From Paragemmobacter straminiformis (GTDB lineage Bacteria; Pseudomonadota; Alphaproteobacteria; Rhodobacterales; Rhodobacteraceae): a DNA stretch of 64,000 nt. Position 1 is the first letter of the stretch. The number at the start of each line of letters is the position of its first letter. Both the position numbers and the translations under genes were made by a program. Below, one piece after another: positions 10,100 to 19,046 of this stretch. Below the pieces are notes generated by a model. It was not told the DNA's origin. It saw only the letters and a program-made list of their open reading frames with translations, and did not search any database. Location: contig NZ_JACLQD010000004.1 in NCBI RefSeq assembly GCF_014243445.1, positions 248,001 to 312,000 of the forward strand, read 5' to 3'.

Positions 10100-11533
10100 A
10101 TGGAATACGGATTCACCACCGCCGCCTATGTCGTTGCGGCAGTTCTTTTCATCCAGTCGCTGGGCGGCCTTTCGGGGCAGGAAAGCGCGAAACGCGCCGT
10201 CTGGTATGGCATCGTCGGCATGGCCCTTGCCGTGGCGGCCACGCTTTACGGCCCCGGCGCGGGCAACTGGGTCATCAGCGTCGTGATGATCGCCGTGGGC
10301 GGCGTGATCGGCTGGTATGTGGCGCAGCGCGTCCAGATGACCGAAATGCCGCAGCTTGTGGCCGCGATGCACAGCCTCGTCGGCCTTGCGGCGGTGTTCA
10401 TCGGCTACAACACCCATATCGAACTCGCCGGCCTTGCAGGGCTGGACGAAACGGCCCGCGCCTCGCTGACCGGATTTGCCGGCGTGATCGCGCACAAGAC
10501 GGGGGTCGAGGTGTCGATCCTGCGCGTGGAAACCTTCCTCGGTGTCTTCATCGGGGCGGTCACCTTCACCGGATCGGTCATCGCCTTCGGCAAACTCGCG
10601 GGCAAGGTCGACGGCAAGGCCAAGAAACTGCCGGGCGGCCATGCGCTGAACGCGGGGGCGGCACTGGTGTCGCTGATCCTGCTCTTCGTCTATCTGCAAT
10701 CGGGCTCGACCTTCGCGCTTCTGGGCATGACGCTCGCGGCCTTCTTCATCGGCTACCACCTCATCATGGGGATCGGCGGGGCGGACATGCCCGTGGTCGT
10801 GTCGATGCTGAACAGCTATTCCGGCTGGGCGGCAGCGGCCATCGGCTTTTCGCTGTCGAACGACCTTCTGATCGTGGTCGGCGCTCTGGTCGGTTCCTCG
10901 GGTGCGATCCTGTCCTACATCATGTGCAAGGCGATGAACCGGTCGTTCATCAGCGTCATCCTTGGCGGCTTCGGGGGCACCACCGGCCCCGCGATGGAAG
11001 TCACGGGTGAGCAGATCGCCATCGACGCCGAAGGTGTCGCCGCGGCCCTGAACGATGCCGACAGCATCATCATCATCCCGGGCTATGGCATGGCGGTGGC
11101 GCAAGCCCAGCAAAGCGTTTCGGAACTGACCCGCAAGCTGCGCGCCAAGGGCAAGAACGTCCGCTTCGCCATCCACCCCGTGGCGGGCCGCCTTCCGGGC
11201 CACATGAACGTGCTTCTCGCCGAGGCCAAGGTTCCCTACGACATCGTTCTGGAAATGGACGAGATCAACGAGGACTTCCCCTCGACCGACGTTGCCATCG
11301 TCATCGGCTCGAACGACATCGTGAACCCCGCAGCGCAGGAAGACCCCAACAGCCCCATCGCCGGCATGCCGGTTCTGGAATGCTGGAAGGCCAAGCAGGT
11401 GTTCGTCTCGAAACGCGGTCAGGGCACCGGCTATTCGGGCATCGAGAACCCGCTGTTCTTCAAGGAAAACACGCGCATGTTCTACGGCGACGCGAAAAAA
11501 TCGCTCGACGCGCTCTTGCCGATGATCGACTGA
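10100..11533 (+). CDS. pntB: NAD(P) transhydrogenase subunit beta
   Basis: A 477-residue beta subunit. About nine hydrophobic helices (residues 1-265) form the rest of the membrane proton channel. The NADP-binding domain III follows from about 290 ([14 protein letters not shown]) and includes [20 protein letters not shown] and [11 protein letters not shown], all hallmarks of PntB. With pntA it makes a complete enzyme supplying NADPH. An AAGGGGA ribosome site precedes the ATG. A hairpin terminator lies 55 bases after the stop, closing a two-gene operon. Confidence 0.97.
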   Translation: MEYGFTTAAYVVAAVLFIQSLGGLSGQESAKRAVWYGIVGMALAVAATLYGPGAGNWVISVVMIAVGGVIGWYVAQRVQMTEMPQLVAAMHSLVGLAAVFIGYNTHIELAGLAGLDETARASLTGFAGVIAHKTGVEVSILRVETFLGVFIGAVTFTGSVIAFGKLAGKVDGKAKKLPGGHALNAGAALVSLILLFVYLQSGSTFALLGMTLAAFFIGYHLIMGIGGADMPVVVSMLNSYSGWAAAAIGFSLSNDLLIVVGALVGSSGAILSYIMCKAMNRSFISVILGGFGGTTGPAMEVTGEQIAIDAEGVAAALNDADSIIIIPGYGMAVAQAQQSVSELTRKLRAKGKNVRFAIHPVAGRLPGHMNVLLAEAKVPYDIVLEMDEINEDFPSTDVAIVIGSNDIVNPAAQEDPNSPIAGMPVLECWKAKQVFVSKRGQGTGYSGIENPLFFKENTRMFYGDAKKSLDALLPMID

Positions 11534-11587
11534 CGCCGCCTGATCTTGCGCGAAAATTCAGGCATCCATGCCGACAGTGAAGCATCT

Positions 11588-11622
11588 GGCCCCGCAAATC
11601 CTGCGGGGCCATTTGCTTTTCT
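11588..11622 (+). terminator. Rho-independent terminator after pntAB
   Basis: A perfect 9-bp stem GGCCCCGCA / TGCGGGGCC (11588-11596 and 11602-11610) with a five-base loop is followed by ATTTGCTTTT. It sits downstream of pntB and before the DUF3422 gene. Confidence 0.85.
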
Positions 11623-11715
11623 GCAACAGCAGCATTGCATACCCGCGTATTCATGCCTTTTCATGGAGATGAAGCGCCCCGCGCCCTATCTGTCAGGAAA
11701 GCCGACAGGACACCC

Positions 11716-12999
11716 ATGCCCAGCATCGCCGACCACCCGCTTCGCTACGCCCTTGTGAACGAACTGCACGCGCGGCCCTTCCCCTCGCTGGAAGCGCCCT
11801 GCCATGCGGTCTACGTCGCGATCAAAGAGCCGGTCGAGGCCGCCAACCGCGACCGCGCACGCGACCGCGCGCATCTTCTGGCCCTTCTCGACCGCAACGG
11901 TTCGGCCCATCCGCAACCCGATGCCACGCATTTCTCGGGTGCCATCGGCCGCGCCGAGCTGAAATGGGAAAGCCACACCGAATTCGTCACCTACTCGGCC
12001 TTCGTCAAAGGCGTCTCCGACCGTCCCTTCGACCCGTCCGAAGCCGAGGTCTTTCCCGAAGACTGGCTGGCCGACGCCCCCGGCAAGCGCGTCTGCTCCG
12101 TCCTGATCCGCGTCGAGATCCTGCCCGAGGATGAATCTGCCGTCATCGACAAGCTCGAAGACTGGTTCGTCCCCGAAAGCCTCGCCGTCAGCCGCGTGGT
12201 CGACGGTGCCGCCGTGGTCGCGGGCGACTTCCGCATCGACCCCGCAGGTCACATGCGCTTTGCCGTCTTCGTCCGTCCCGGCACGGGCGAGCGGCGCATC
12301 GGCCGCATCGTCCAGCGCCTTTGCGAGATCGAGACCTACCGCTCCATGTCCATGCTCGGCCTCATGCGCTCGCGCCAGTTGACCGCCCGGCTCAACGCAC
12401 TCGACCCGCAGCTCTCGGGCCTCGTCTCGGCACTCGACACCACCGAACGCTCGCCCGAAGCGGCGCTGCACGAACTGCTGACCATCTCCTCCGAACTGGA
12501 AAGCCTCGCCGTCCAATACACCTTCCGCTTCGGTGCCACCGCCGCCTACGAGGCCATCGTGAACCAGCGGATCGAGGTTTTGCGCGAACAGCGCATCCTC
12601 GGCCGCCAGACCTTTGGCGAATTCATGATGCGCCGCTATGATCCGGCGATGCGCACGGTGAAATCGGCCGAAGCCCGCCTTCGCAGCATGGCCGAACGGG
12701 CGCAGCGCGCCGCCGAACTCTTGCGCACAAGGGTCGATGTCGAACGCTCGGCGCAGAACCAGAAACTGCTGGAAAGCATGGACCGCCGCGCCGACCTGCA
12801 ATTGCGCCTGCAACGCACGGTCGAGGGGCTGTCCACCGTGGCGATCAGCTACTACGCCGTGAACCTTGCGGCCTATGCGCTGGAACCGCTGGCCCATCCC
12901 CTGCATCTGTCGCATGGCGCGCTCATGGCGATCCTGACGCCGCTTGTCCTGCTGGGCGTCTGGCTGATGGTGCGGCGCATCCGCAACCACTTCGACTGA
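11716..12999 (+). CDS. DUF3422 family membrane-anchored protein
   Basis: A 427-residue protein recognised as DUF3422 from its N-terminal block HPLRYALVNELHARPFPSLE. The middle is soluble and rich in Arg and Glu, with helical coiled-coil-like stretches (about 240-370). The C-terminus has two hydrophobic segments (about 374-392 and 403-420), predicting a protein held in the membrane by its tail. The ATG at 11716 (MPSIADHP) is chosen over an upstream in-frame start because it begins the conserved block and has AGGA upstream. It has no known function. It stands alone between the pntAB terminator and repeat element A. Confidence 0.88.
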   Translation: MPSIADHPLRYALVNELHARPFPSLEAPCHAVYVAIKEPVEAANRDRARDRAHLLALLDRNGSAHPQPDATHFSGAIGRAELKWESHTEFVTYSAFVKGVSDRPFDPSEAEVFPEDWLADAPGKRVCSVLIRVEILPEDESAVIDKLEDWFVPESLAVSRVVDGAAVVAGDFRIDPAGHMRFAVFVRPGTGERRIGRIVQRLCEIETYRSMSMLGLMRSRQLTARLNALDPQLSGLVSALDTTERSPEAALHELLTISSELESLAVQYTFRFGATAAYEAIVNQRIEVLREQRILGRQTFGEFMMRRYDPAMRTVKSAEARLRSMAERAQRAAELLRTRVDVERSAQNQKLLESMDRRADLQLRLQRTVEGLSTVAISYYAVNLAAYALEPLAHPLHLSHGALMAILTPLVLLGVWLMVRRIRNHFD

Positions 13000-13003
13000 C
13001 CGC

Positions 13004-13091
13004 TTCCTCTTGCCCCAAATATCCTCGGGGGGGGGCGAGCCGCAGGCGAGCGGGGGGCGGAAAGCCCCCCCGATATTTCGCAGAAATATCG
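13004..13091. repeat. Intergenic mosaic repeat, element A
   Basis: One arm TTCCTCTTGCCCCAAATAT followed by CCTCGGGG leads into a G/C hairpin (GGGGGGC-ggaaa-GCCCCCC type). It ends in a perfect 9-bp stem CGATATTTC-gca-GAAATATCG (13071-13091) touching the stop of the ABC permease. It shares its core and modules with elements at 21.6, 27.1 and 62.4 kb. Lying between two convergent genes, it could end both transcripts. Confidence 0.8.
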
Positions 13092-14003
13092 TCAGCGCCC
13101 GCGGATGCGCGGGTCTAGCGCATCGCGCAACCCGTCGCCGATATAGTTCACCGACAGCACGGTCAGCGAAATCGCAAGCCCCGGCCAGACCACCCGCTCG
13201 GGATAGACCTGCATGTATTGCAGCCCGTCATAGAGCAGCCGCCCCCATGTCGGGAAATCCGGCGGAAAGCCAAGCCCAAGGAAGGACAGCACCGATTCCG
13301 TGATGATCGCATCGGCCACACCCAGCGTCGCGGCCACCATGACGGGCGAGACGACATTGGGCAGGATGTGGCGCAGGATGATGCGTTTCGGGCGCACCCC
13401 GATCGAGCGCGCTGCAATCACATATTCCCGTTCCTTCAGCGTCAGCACCTCGCCGCGCACGATGCGCGATGTCGCCATCCACGAGGTGATGCCGATGGCG
13501 CAGACGATCAGGGTAAAGGCGCCCAGCTCAGGCCCGATCAGGCTGGCGATGCGGTCGCGGAACAGCATCACCATCACCAGCAGCAGCGGAATCAGCGGCA
13601 AGGCAAGGAACATGTCGGCAAGCCGCATCAACGGCCCGTCGAGCCTGCGGAAATAGCCCGCCAGAATGCCGATCAGCGTGCCGAAGACGATGGCGATGGT
13701 CATCGCCACCATCCCGACCGCCAACGAGATTCGTCCGGCAAGCAGCATCCGCCCCAGCATGTCGCGGCCCAACTGGTCGGTCCCCAGCGGAAAGCGGAAG
13801 GACGGCCCCTGGTTCTTCAGCTTGATGGCCTGCGCGACGGTCAGTTTCTCGGGCACCCAAAGCCAGGGTCCGATCAGGACCGCGACAATCAGGAACCCGA
13901 GGACGCAAAGCCCGAAGACCGCGCCCTTGTGGCTGCGGAACTGGGACCAGATGTCCCGAAGCGGACTGGCCGGTTTGGAGCGGGCGGCGCTGGCATCAGT
14001 CAT
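13092..14003 (-). CDS. Peptide-type ABC transporter permease (OppC/DppC family)
   Basis: A 303-residue inner membrane permease with six predicted helices. The EAA loop region typical of importer permeases is visible (VREREYVIAARSIG-like: LTLKEREYVIAARSIGVRPK), as are the OppC-type N-terminal membrane segment and the GTDQLGRDMLGRML block. It pairs with the OppB-like gene just upstream. The ATG at 14003 overlaps the oppB stop (ATGACTGA), indicating coupled translation; an in-frame TTG at 14021 is less likely. It is the last gene of the five-gene importer operon. The substrate is a peptide or a peptide-like solute. Confidence 0.93.
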   Translation of the reverse strand: MTDASAARSKPASPLRDIWSQFRSHKGAVFGLCVLGFLIVAVLIGPWLWVPEKLTVAQAIKLKNQGPSFRFPLGTDQLGRDMLGRMLLAGRISLAVGMVAMTIAIVFGTLIGILAGYFRRLDGPLMRLADMFLALPLIPLLLVMVMLFRDRIASLIGPELGAFTLIVCAIGITSWMATSRIVRGEVLTLKEREYVIAARSIGVRPKRIILRHILPNVVSPVMVAATLGVADAIITESVLSFLGLGFPPDFPTWGRLLYDGLQYMQVYPERVVWPGLAISLTVLSVNYIGDGLRDALDPRIRGR

Positions 14004-15003
14004 AGCGGATCCGTGGGTCAAGCAGGCCGTAAAGGATATCGGCGATCAGGTTGAACAGCACGATCAGCACGGCAAAGATAAAGGCAAGCGTCTGCACCAT
14101 CGGCAGGTCATTGGCATGGATTGCCCCGATCAGGGCCGCCCCGATGCCATTCACGCCGAAAAGGTTCTCGGTGATGATCGCCCCGCCAAAGATCGACGGA
14201 ATGCCAAGCGCGATGACCGTGACGACAGGGATAAGCGAATTGCGCAGCACGTGCCGCAGCACGACGACCTTTTCGTCCATGCCCTTGGCACGGGCCGTCC
14301 GCACATAGTCCATCGTCATGTTGTCAAGCATGGACGAGCGCATGTAGCGGCTGATCGTGGCCGCATTGGCCAGACCGAGGGTCATGACCGGCAGCGCCAT
14401 CTGCTTGACCTGCTGCAAGAAACTCTGCCAGTCCGTCACCTCGAGCATGGTGTCGTATTTGGTCGGGAACCAGCCCAGCCAGACGGCGAAGATGATAATC
14501 AGAAGCGTGCCCGAAAAGAAGGTCGGCACCGAAAATCCGATCATGGCGAACAGCGTGCCGACCTGATCGAAAAAGGAATATTGCCGGTAGGCCGAATAGA
14601 TCCCGATGGGCAGCGCGATCATGATGCCGACAAGATAGGCCGTGCCGACGACGATCAGCGTCTGCGGCAGGCGCTGTCCGATGATGGTGAAGACGGGGCT
14701 GCGCGACTGCCATGACAGGATGCGCTGCTGGCCCTCGACGATGCTCGTGCCGAACCAGCCGTCATAAAGCGTCATCGGCTCGATCCAGAAGAACTGTTTC
14801 AGCCAAAGCAGATAGCGAACAAAGACCGGCTGATCCGCGCCAAGCGCCTCGATCATCTTCTGCCGCACATCGGGCGGCACGGTCAGCGGAATTTCGGCCA
14901 TGGGCGAACCCGGCGCAAGATCGACCAGAAGGAAGATCACAAGGCTGATGACCAACAGGATCGGAATGGCCAGCAACAACCTGCGAAGCGTAAAGGTTAA
15001 CAT
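13996..15003 (-). CDS. Peptide-type ABC transporter permease (OppB/DppB family)
   Basis: A 335-residue permease of the OppB family. It opens with MLTFTLRRLLLAIPILLVIS, the usual first helix, and has an N-terminal periplasmic insert with LAPGSPMAEIP. The cytoplasmic coupling loop is YVRTARAKGMDEKVVVLRHV. It forms the importer channel with the overlapping OppC-like protein. It follows the binding-protein gene by 77 bases. Confidence 0.93.
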   Translation of the reverse strand: MLTFTLRRLLLAIPILLVISLVIFLLVDLAPGSPMAEIPLTVPPDVRQKMIEALGADQPVFVRYLLWLKQFFWIEPMTLYDGWFGTSIVEGQQRILSWQSRSPVFTIIGQRLPQTLIVVGTAYLVGIMIALPIGIYSAYRQYSFFDQVGTLFAMIGFSVPTFFSGTLLIIIFAVWLGWFPTKYDTMLEVTDWQSFLQQVKQMALPVMTLGLANAATISRYMRSSMLDNMTMDYVRTARAKGMDEKVVVLRHVLRNSLIPVVTVIALGIPSIFGGAIITENLFGVNGIGAALIGAIHANDLPMVQTLAFIFAVLIVLFNLIADILYGLLDPRIRYD

Positions 15004-15080
15004 GCCTTGCGCGCCCTGGGGTTACAGAGAAAAAAGGGGATGCGGGGCCGATATGGCATCGGCCCCGCCTCGTGGTCAGG

Positions 15081-16784
15081 TCACTTCACGCGGAACCAGT
15101 CGGCCGCGTTCCACATTTCCGAATCCCAGGCGTTGATCTGCACGCCGCCAAGGCTGTTCGAATGGGCCGAAAGCGTCCCGCGATGCACCAGCGGCACCAC
15201 GATCATGCTGTCCTTGGTCACCATGTCGTTCAGCTTCTTGGCAATCTCCTGCCGCGCGGCGATGTCGGTCGTCGTGGCAAGCGTTGCGTAAAGCGCGTCA
15301 TATTCCGGCGTGCAGAAGCGGTTGATGTTCTCGCCCTGCCACTGGGTTTCCGGCGAAGGCGCGTTCTTGCACTGGTACTGGCCCAGATAGCTTTCCGGAT
15401 CGGGGCTTTCCGAGTTGTTGGCGTACATCTCGACGTCGGCATAGAACTTCTGGAACGTGTCCGGCGAACCGGGGTCACCACCGAAGAACACGCCCGGATC
15501 GATGGCCTTCAGCTCGACATCGACGCCAAGCTCGGTCCACCAATCCTTGATAAGCGCCTGAAAGTCCTGACGGATCGGGTTCACCGTGGTCTGGTACAGG
15601 ATGTGCAGCTTCTTGCCGTCCTTGTCGCGGATGCCGTCGCCGTCGCTGTCTTTCCAGCCCGCTTCATCCAGCAGGGCCTTGGCGCCTTCCATATCCTGCG
15701 CGATGCAGCCTTCGTTGTCCGACGCCCAGCCTTCGGGGCCGGGGATCACGTTGCAGGTGGGCTTGCCGCCCGCGCCATAGCCGACCTCGACAAGGATCGA
15801 ACGGTCGATGGCTTTGGACAGCGCCGTGCGCACCTTGATGTCCGACAGGATCGGGTGGGGGTGCTTGGCGGTCGCACGCTCGCCTTCCGGCAGGGCCGGA
15901 TCGGGGTCGGTCGTGTTCATCTCGATCCGCTCGACCAGCGTGCCGAAGGCCACGACGAATTCGCCCTTGCCTGCGGCCTTCATCGATTCTTGCGTTTCGG
16001 GCGGGATCTGGGTGTTCCAGGCGTAGTCGAATTCGCCGGTCTCCATCACGGCGCGGGCCGAGCCTTCGGCATCGCCGCCGCCCTTGATCACGGCCGTCGC
16101 AAAGGCCGGCTTGGCCGGATCGCGGTAGTTCGGGTTGGCCGCCATCTGCACGGTGTCATTGACCGTGAAGCCCGTCACCATGAACGGGCCGGTGCCGACC
16201 GGCATGTTGTTGGCATCGGTGCAGGTGGGGGCAGCCGCGCCAAGGCAGGCTTCGAACTGCTTCTTTTGCAGCAGCGGGGCCAGCGCGCTGACAAAGGCGG
16301 TATAGGGGTTCGCCTTGGGGCCCGAGAAGGTGACCTTGATGGTCGAGGCATCGACCGCCTCGACCGAGGCCACGCCTTCGTATTTGGTCGCCTGCGAGCA
16401 GCCGCCCGCCGGATCGGTGCAATACTGCCAGGTGAACACCGCGTCATCGGCGGTGACTGCCGTGCCGTCCGACCATTTCAGATCGGGCAGCAGCTTCCAC
16501 GTGATCGAGGTCATGTCCTCGGAAATGCCGCCGTTTTCCTTGGTCGGGATTTCGGTGACCAGCTTGGGGATCAGCACGCCCTCGGGCGTCAGGCCCGCCA
16601 GCGGCTCCAGCACCATCGACGCGGCGTAGATGTCCTTGGTGCCGCCCGTCAGGTAGGGGTTCATGATCGACACGGCCTGCGGGAAGGTGAGCTTCACCTC
16701 GCCATCCGTGCCGCGCTCGGCATGGGCGGCGGGGGCAAGCGCGAAGGCGGCCGCCGCTCCCAGAAGTAGGGTCTTCAGTTTCAT
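15081..16784 (-). CDS. Peptide-type ABC transporter substrate-binding protein (SBP family 5)
   Basis: A 567-residue periplasmic solute-binding protein with a clear signal peptide (MKLKTLLLGAAAAFALAPAAHA, cleavage after AHA). The family-5 fold is visible: LTFPQAVSIMNPYLTGG near the start, and KWSDGTAVTADDAVFTWQ, the standard block of oligopeptide-binding proteins. At about residue 380 it carries DSDGDGIRDKDGKK, an EF-hand-like calcium loop seen in some members. It captures the solute for the OppBCDF-like proteins encoded around it. Here the gene sits in the middle of the operon, after the ATPases, rather than first. Confidence 0.93.
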   Translation of the reverse strand: MKLKTLLLGAAAAFALAPAAHAERGTDGEVKLTFPQAVSIMNPYLTGGTKDIYAASMVLEPLAGLTPEGVLIPKLVTEIPTKENGGISEDMTSITWKLLPDLKWSDGTAVTADDAVFTWQYCTDPAGGCSQATKYEGVASVEAVDASTIKVTFSGPKANPYTAFVSALAPLLQKKQFEACLGAAAPTCTDANNMPVGTGPFMVTGFTVNDTVQMAANPNYRDPAKPAFATAVIKGGGDAEGSARAVMETGEFDYAWNTQIPPETQESMKAAGKGEFVVAFGTLVERIEMNTTDPDPALPEGERATAKHPHPILSDIKVRTALSKAIDRSILVEVGYGAGGKPTCNVIPGPEGWASDNEGCIAQDMEGAKALLDEAGWKDSDGDGIRDKDGKKLHILYQTTVNPIRQDFQALIKDWWTELGVDVELKAIDPGVFFGGDPGSPDTFQKFYADVEMYANNSESPDPESYLGQYQCKNAPSPETQWQGENINRFCTPEYDALYATLATTTDIAARQEIAKKLNDMVTKDSMIVVPLVHRGTLSAHSNSLGGVQINAWDSEMWNAADWFRVK

Positions 16785-16835
16785 CTTGGTCTCTCTCCTT
16801 GTTGGTTTGGCTCGTTCGCCCCGGTGGTCCGCCGT

Positions 16836-17843
16836 TCATCCGGCGGTTTTATTGGTATCTCCGTAAAGGTGGCAGGCAACGAAACGCCCCGCTTCCACCT
16901 CGGCCAGCCTCGGCTCCTCGACGCGGCAGCGGTCGAACACCTTCGGGCAGCGCGTGCAGAAGTTGCAGCCCGCCGGCGGATTGGCGGGCGAGGGAACGTC
17001 TCCGGTCAGGATGATGCGTTTGCGCGTCGCCTCGCGCACGGGGTCGGGTTCCGGCACGGCGGACAAAAGCGCCTGCGCATAGGGGTGCAGCGGCCGCGCA
17101 TAAAGATCGTCGCGCGGCGACAGTTCGGCGATCTGCCCCAGATACATCACCGCCACGCGGTCGGCGATATGGCGCACCATCGACAGGTCGTGGCTGATGA
17201 ACAGATAGGTCAGCCCCAGCCGTTCCTGCAAATCTTCCAGCAGGTTCACCACCTGCGCCTGGATCGACACATCCAGCGCCGCGATCGGTTCGTCGCAGAC
17301 GATGAACTTGGGGTTCAGCGCCAGCGCCCGCGCGATGCCGATGCGCTGGCGCTGCCCGCCCGAGAATTCATGCGGGTAACGGTTGGCAAAGGCGCGGTTC
17401 AGCCCGACCTGGTCCATCAACTCGTGGACGCGGTCGAGCTTGCGTTCCCCCGACCAGTCGGTGTGCTCATCCAGCGGTTCGCTGATGATCGCCGCCAGCG
17501 TCATCCGCGGGTTCAGGCTGGCCTGCGGGTCCTGGAACACCATCTGCATCGTCGGCCGCTTCTTCCGCAGCGCCTCGGGCGACAGGGTTGCCACATCCTC
17601 GCCGTCGATCACGACAGACCCCGCCGTCGGCGTGTAAAGCCGCAGCAAGGCCCGCCCCACGGTCGACTTGCCGCATCCCGATTCACCCACCAGCCCCAGC
17701 GTCTCGCCCGGCATGATGTCGAAACTGACACCGTCGACCGCCTTCACCTCGCCCGCGCGGCGGCGCAACAGCCCCGCATAGATCGGGAAATGCATCTTGA
17801 GATCGCGCACCCGAACCAGCGGCAGCGGAGAAGCGTCCAGCAT
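16836..17843 (-). CDS. Peptide-type ABC transporter ATP-binding protein (OppF family)
   Basis: A 335-residue cytoplasmic ATPase. Walker A GESGCGKS, signature [15 protein letters not shown] and Walker [13 protein letters not shown] are all intact. The C-terminal oligopeptide-transporter extension ends in [11 protein letters not shown] with the Cys residues that bind a 4Fe-4S cluster in OppD/F/DppD proteins. The ATG at 17843 overlaps the stop of the upstream ATPase gene (TGATG); a GTG one codon earlier is also possible. The two ATPases form the heterodimer powering the importer. Confidence 0.93.
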   Translation of the reverse strand: MLDASPLPLVRVRDLKMHFPIYAGLLRRRAGEVKAVDGVSFDIMPGETLGLVGESGCGKSTVGRALLRLYTPTAGSVVIDGEDVATLSPEALRKKRPTMQMVFQDPQASLNPRMTLAAIISEPLDEHTDWSGERKLDRVHELMDQVGLNRAFANRYPHEFSGGQRQRIGIARALALNPKFIVCDEPIAALDVSIQAQVVNLLEDLQERLGLTYLFISHDLSMVRHIADRVAVMYLGQIAELSPRDDLYARPLHPYAQALLSAVPEPDPVREATRKRIILTGDVPSPANPPAGCNFCTRCPKVFDRCRVEEPRLAEVEAGRFVACHLYGDTNKTAG

Positions 17844-18847
17844 CACACACCCTCCGGCGACCAGTGGCAGGCAACGTCATGCCCCAGACCCACGGGACGG
17901 TCATCGACGGCCCGGCGCTGCGGGTTTTCCGCCTCGCAGCGGGCAAAGGCATGGGCGCAGCGCGCCCGGAACGGGCAGGCGACGGGTTCCGCCGTCATGA
18001 TGGGCGGCTGCCCCTCGATCACCTGCAACCGCGCCCCGCGTTCGCCCGTCAGCGACGGGATCGTCTTCAGCAGCGCCCGCGTATAGGGGTGGCGCGGGTC
18101 GGCGAACAGCTCGGCCACGGGGGCCTGTTCCACGACCTGCCCGCCATACATCACCATCACGCGGTCCGCGATTCCCGCGATCACGCCAAGATCGTGGGTG
18201 ATCCAGATGATCGCCATCCCCAGCTTCTGGCGCAGGTCCTTGACCAGTTCGATGATCTGCGCCTGGATCGTCACATCAAGCGCGGTGGTCGGTTCATCCG
18301 CGATCAGCACATCGGGGTCGCAGGCCAGGGCGATGGCGATCATGACCCTTTGCCGCATCCCGCCCGAAAACTGGTGCGGATAGGCCTTCAGCCGTTTCTG
18401 CGCATCCGGAATCCCCACCAGCGCCAGCAACTCGGTTGCCCGTTTCCGCGCCTCAGCCCGGTTCATCCCCATGTGCCGCATCAGCGGCTCCATGATCTGG
18501 CTGCCGACGGTAAAGACGGGGTTCAGGCTCGTCATCGGGTCCTGAAACACGAAGCCCACCTTCGCCCCGCGCACATCCTGCAACGCGCGCGGGCCGATCT
18601 TGAGCAGGTCGCGGTCCCCCAGCATGACCTGCCCTGCCCGCACTTCGGCAGGGGGCGAGGGCAACAGCCCGATCAGCGACATCATCGTGACCGACTTGCC
18701 CGATCCGCTTTCACCGACGACACCCAGCAACTCTCCCGGCCGCAGCATGAAGCTGACCGAGTTCACGGCGTGAACTTCGCCGCCCCGCGTGCGGAAAACG
18801 GTTTTCAACCCCCGAACATCGAGGACAGGCAGCGCCCCATCGGGCAT
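17843..18847 (-). CDS. Peptide-type ABC transporter ATP-binding protein (OppD family)
   Basis: A 334-residue ATPase, first gene of the importer operon. Walker A GESGSGKS, signature [15 protein letters not shown] and Walker [13 protein letters not shown] are intact. The C-terminal [21 protein letters not shown] block is the Cys-containing oligopeptide-transporter motif. It starts next to a 199-bp divergent intergenic region shared with the ArgE-like gene. Gene order D-F-binding protein-B-C is unusual, since the binding protein is usually first. Confidence 0.93.
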   Translation of the reverse strand: MPDGALPVLDVRGLKTVFRTRGGEVHAVNSVSFMLRPGELLGVVGESGSGKSVTMMSLIGLLPSPPAEVRAGQVMLGDRDLLKIGPRALQDVRGAKVGFVFQDPMTSLNPVFTVGSQIMEPLMRHMGMNRAEARKRATELLALVGIPDAQKRLKAYPHQFSGGMRQRVMIAIALACDPDVLIADEPTTALDVTIQAQIIELVKDLRQKLGMAIIWITHDLGVIAGIADRVMVMYGGQVVEQAPVAELFADPRHPYTRALLKTIPSLTGERGARLQVIEGQPPIMTAEPVACPFRARCAHAFARCEAENPQRRAVDDRPVGLGHDVACHWSPEGV

Positions 18848-19046
18848 AAGGCAGACCCCCCAGGCCTATGTTATTATTCGGAATTAATGGCTTGCCATTG
18901 GTGCAGCCCTTTCCGTTGTCCCGACTGTCACGGAAAATTCACGATCCCGCAACTGTCTTGTTGCGCTTTACCTTACGTCATTCGCGCGGGGCTTGACGCC
19001 GCGCCCGCTTGCGGAAACCTTGGGCGAAATGCCCGAAGGTCATGCA
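18848..19046. promoter_or_regulatory. Divergent control region between the peptide importer and the ArgE/oxidase operon
   Basis: A 199-bp gap between divergent operons. It holds an AT-rich island (about 18870-18900, TTATTATTCGGAATTAATGG) unusual for this genome. Within it is an exact inverted repeat AATGGC-tt-GCCATT (18886-18899), a candidate operator. Both promoters must lie here, but no convincing -35/-10 pair could be fixed by eye. Confidence 0.4.

Noticed and set aside
15072-16769. Plus-strand open frame of 565 codons
   Set aside because: It is antisense to the peptide-binding protein gene, which has a signal peptide and family blocks.
16829-16846. CCGCCG-ttcatc-CGGCGG hairpin followed by TTTT near the oppF stop
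   Set aside because: The T tract is on the plus strand while all nearby genes are on the minus strand. It overlaps the oppF stop, so it is not a terminator for them.
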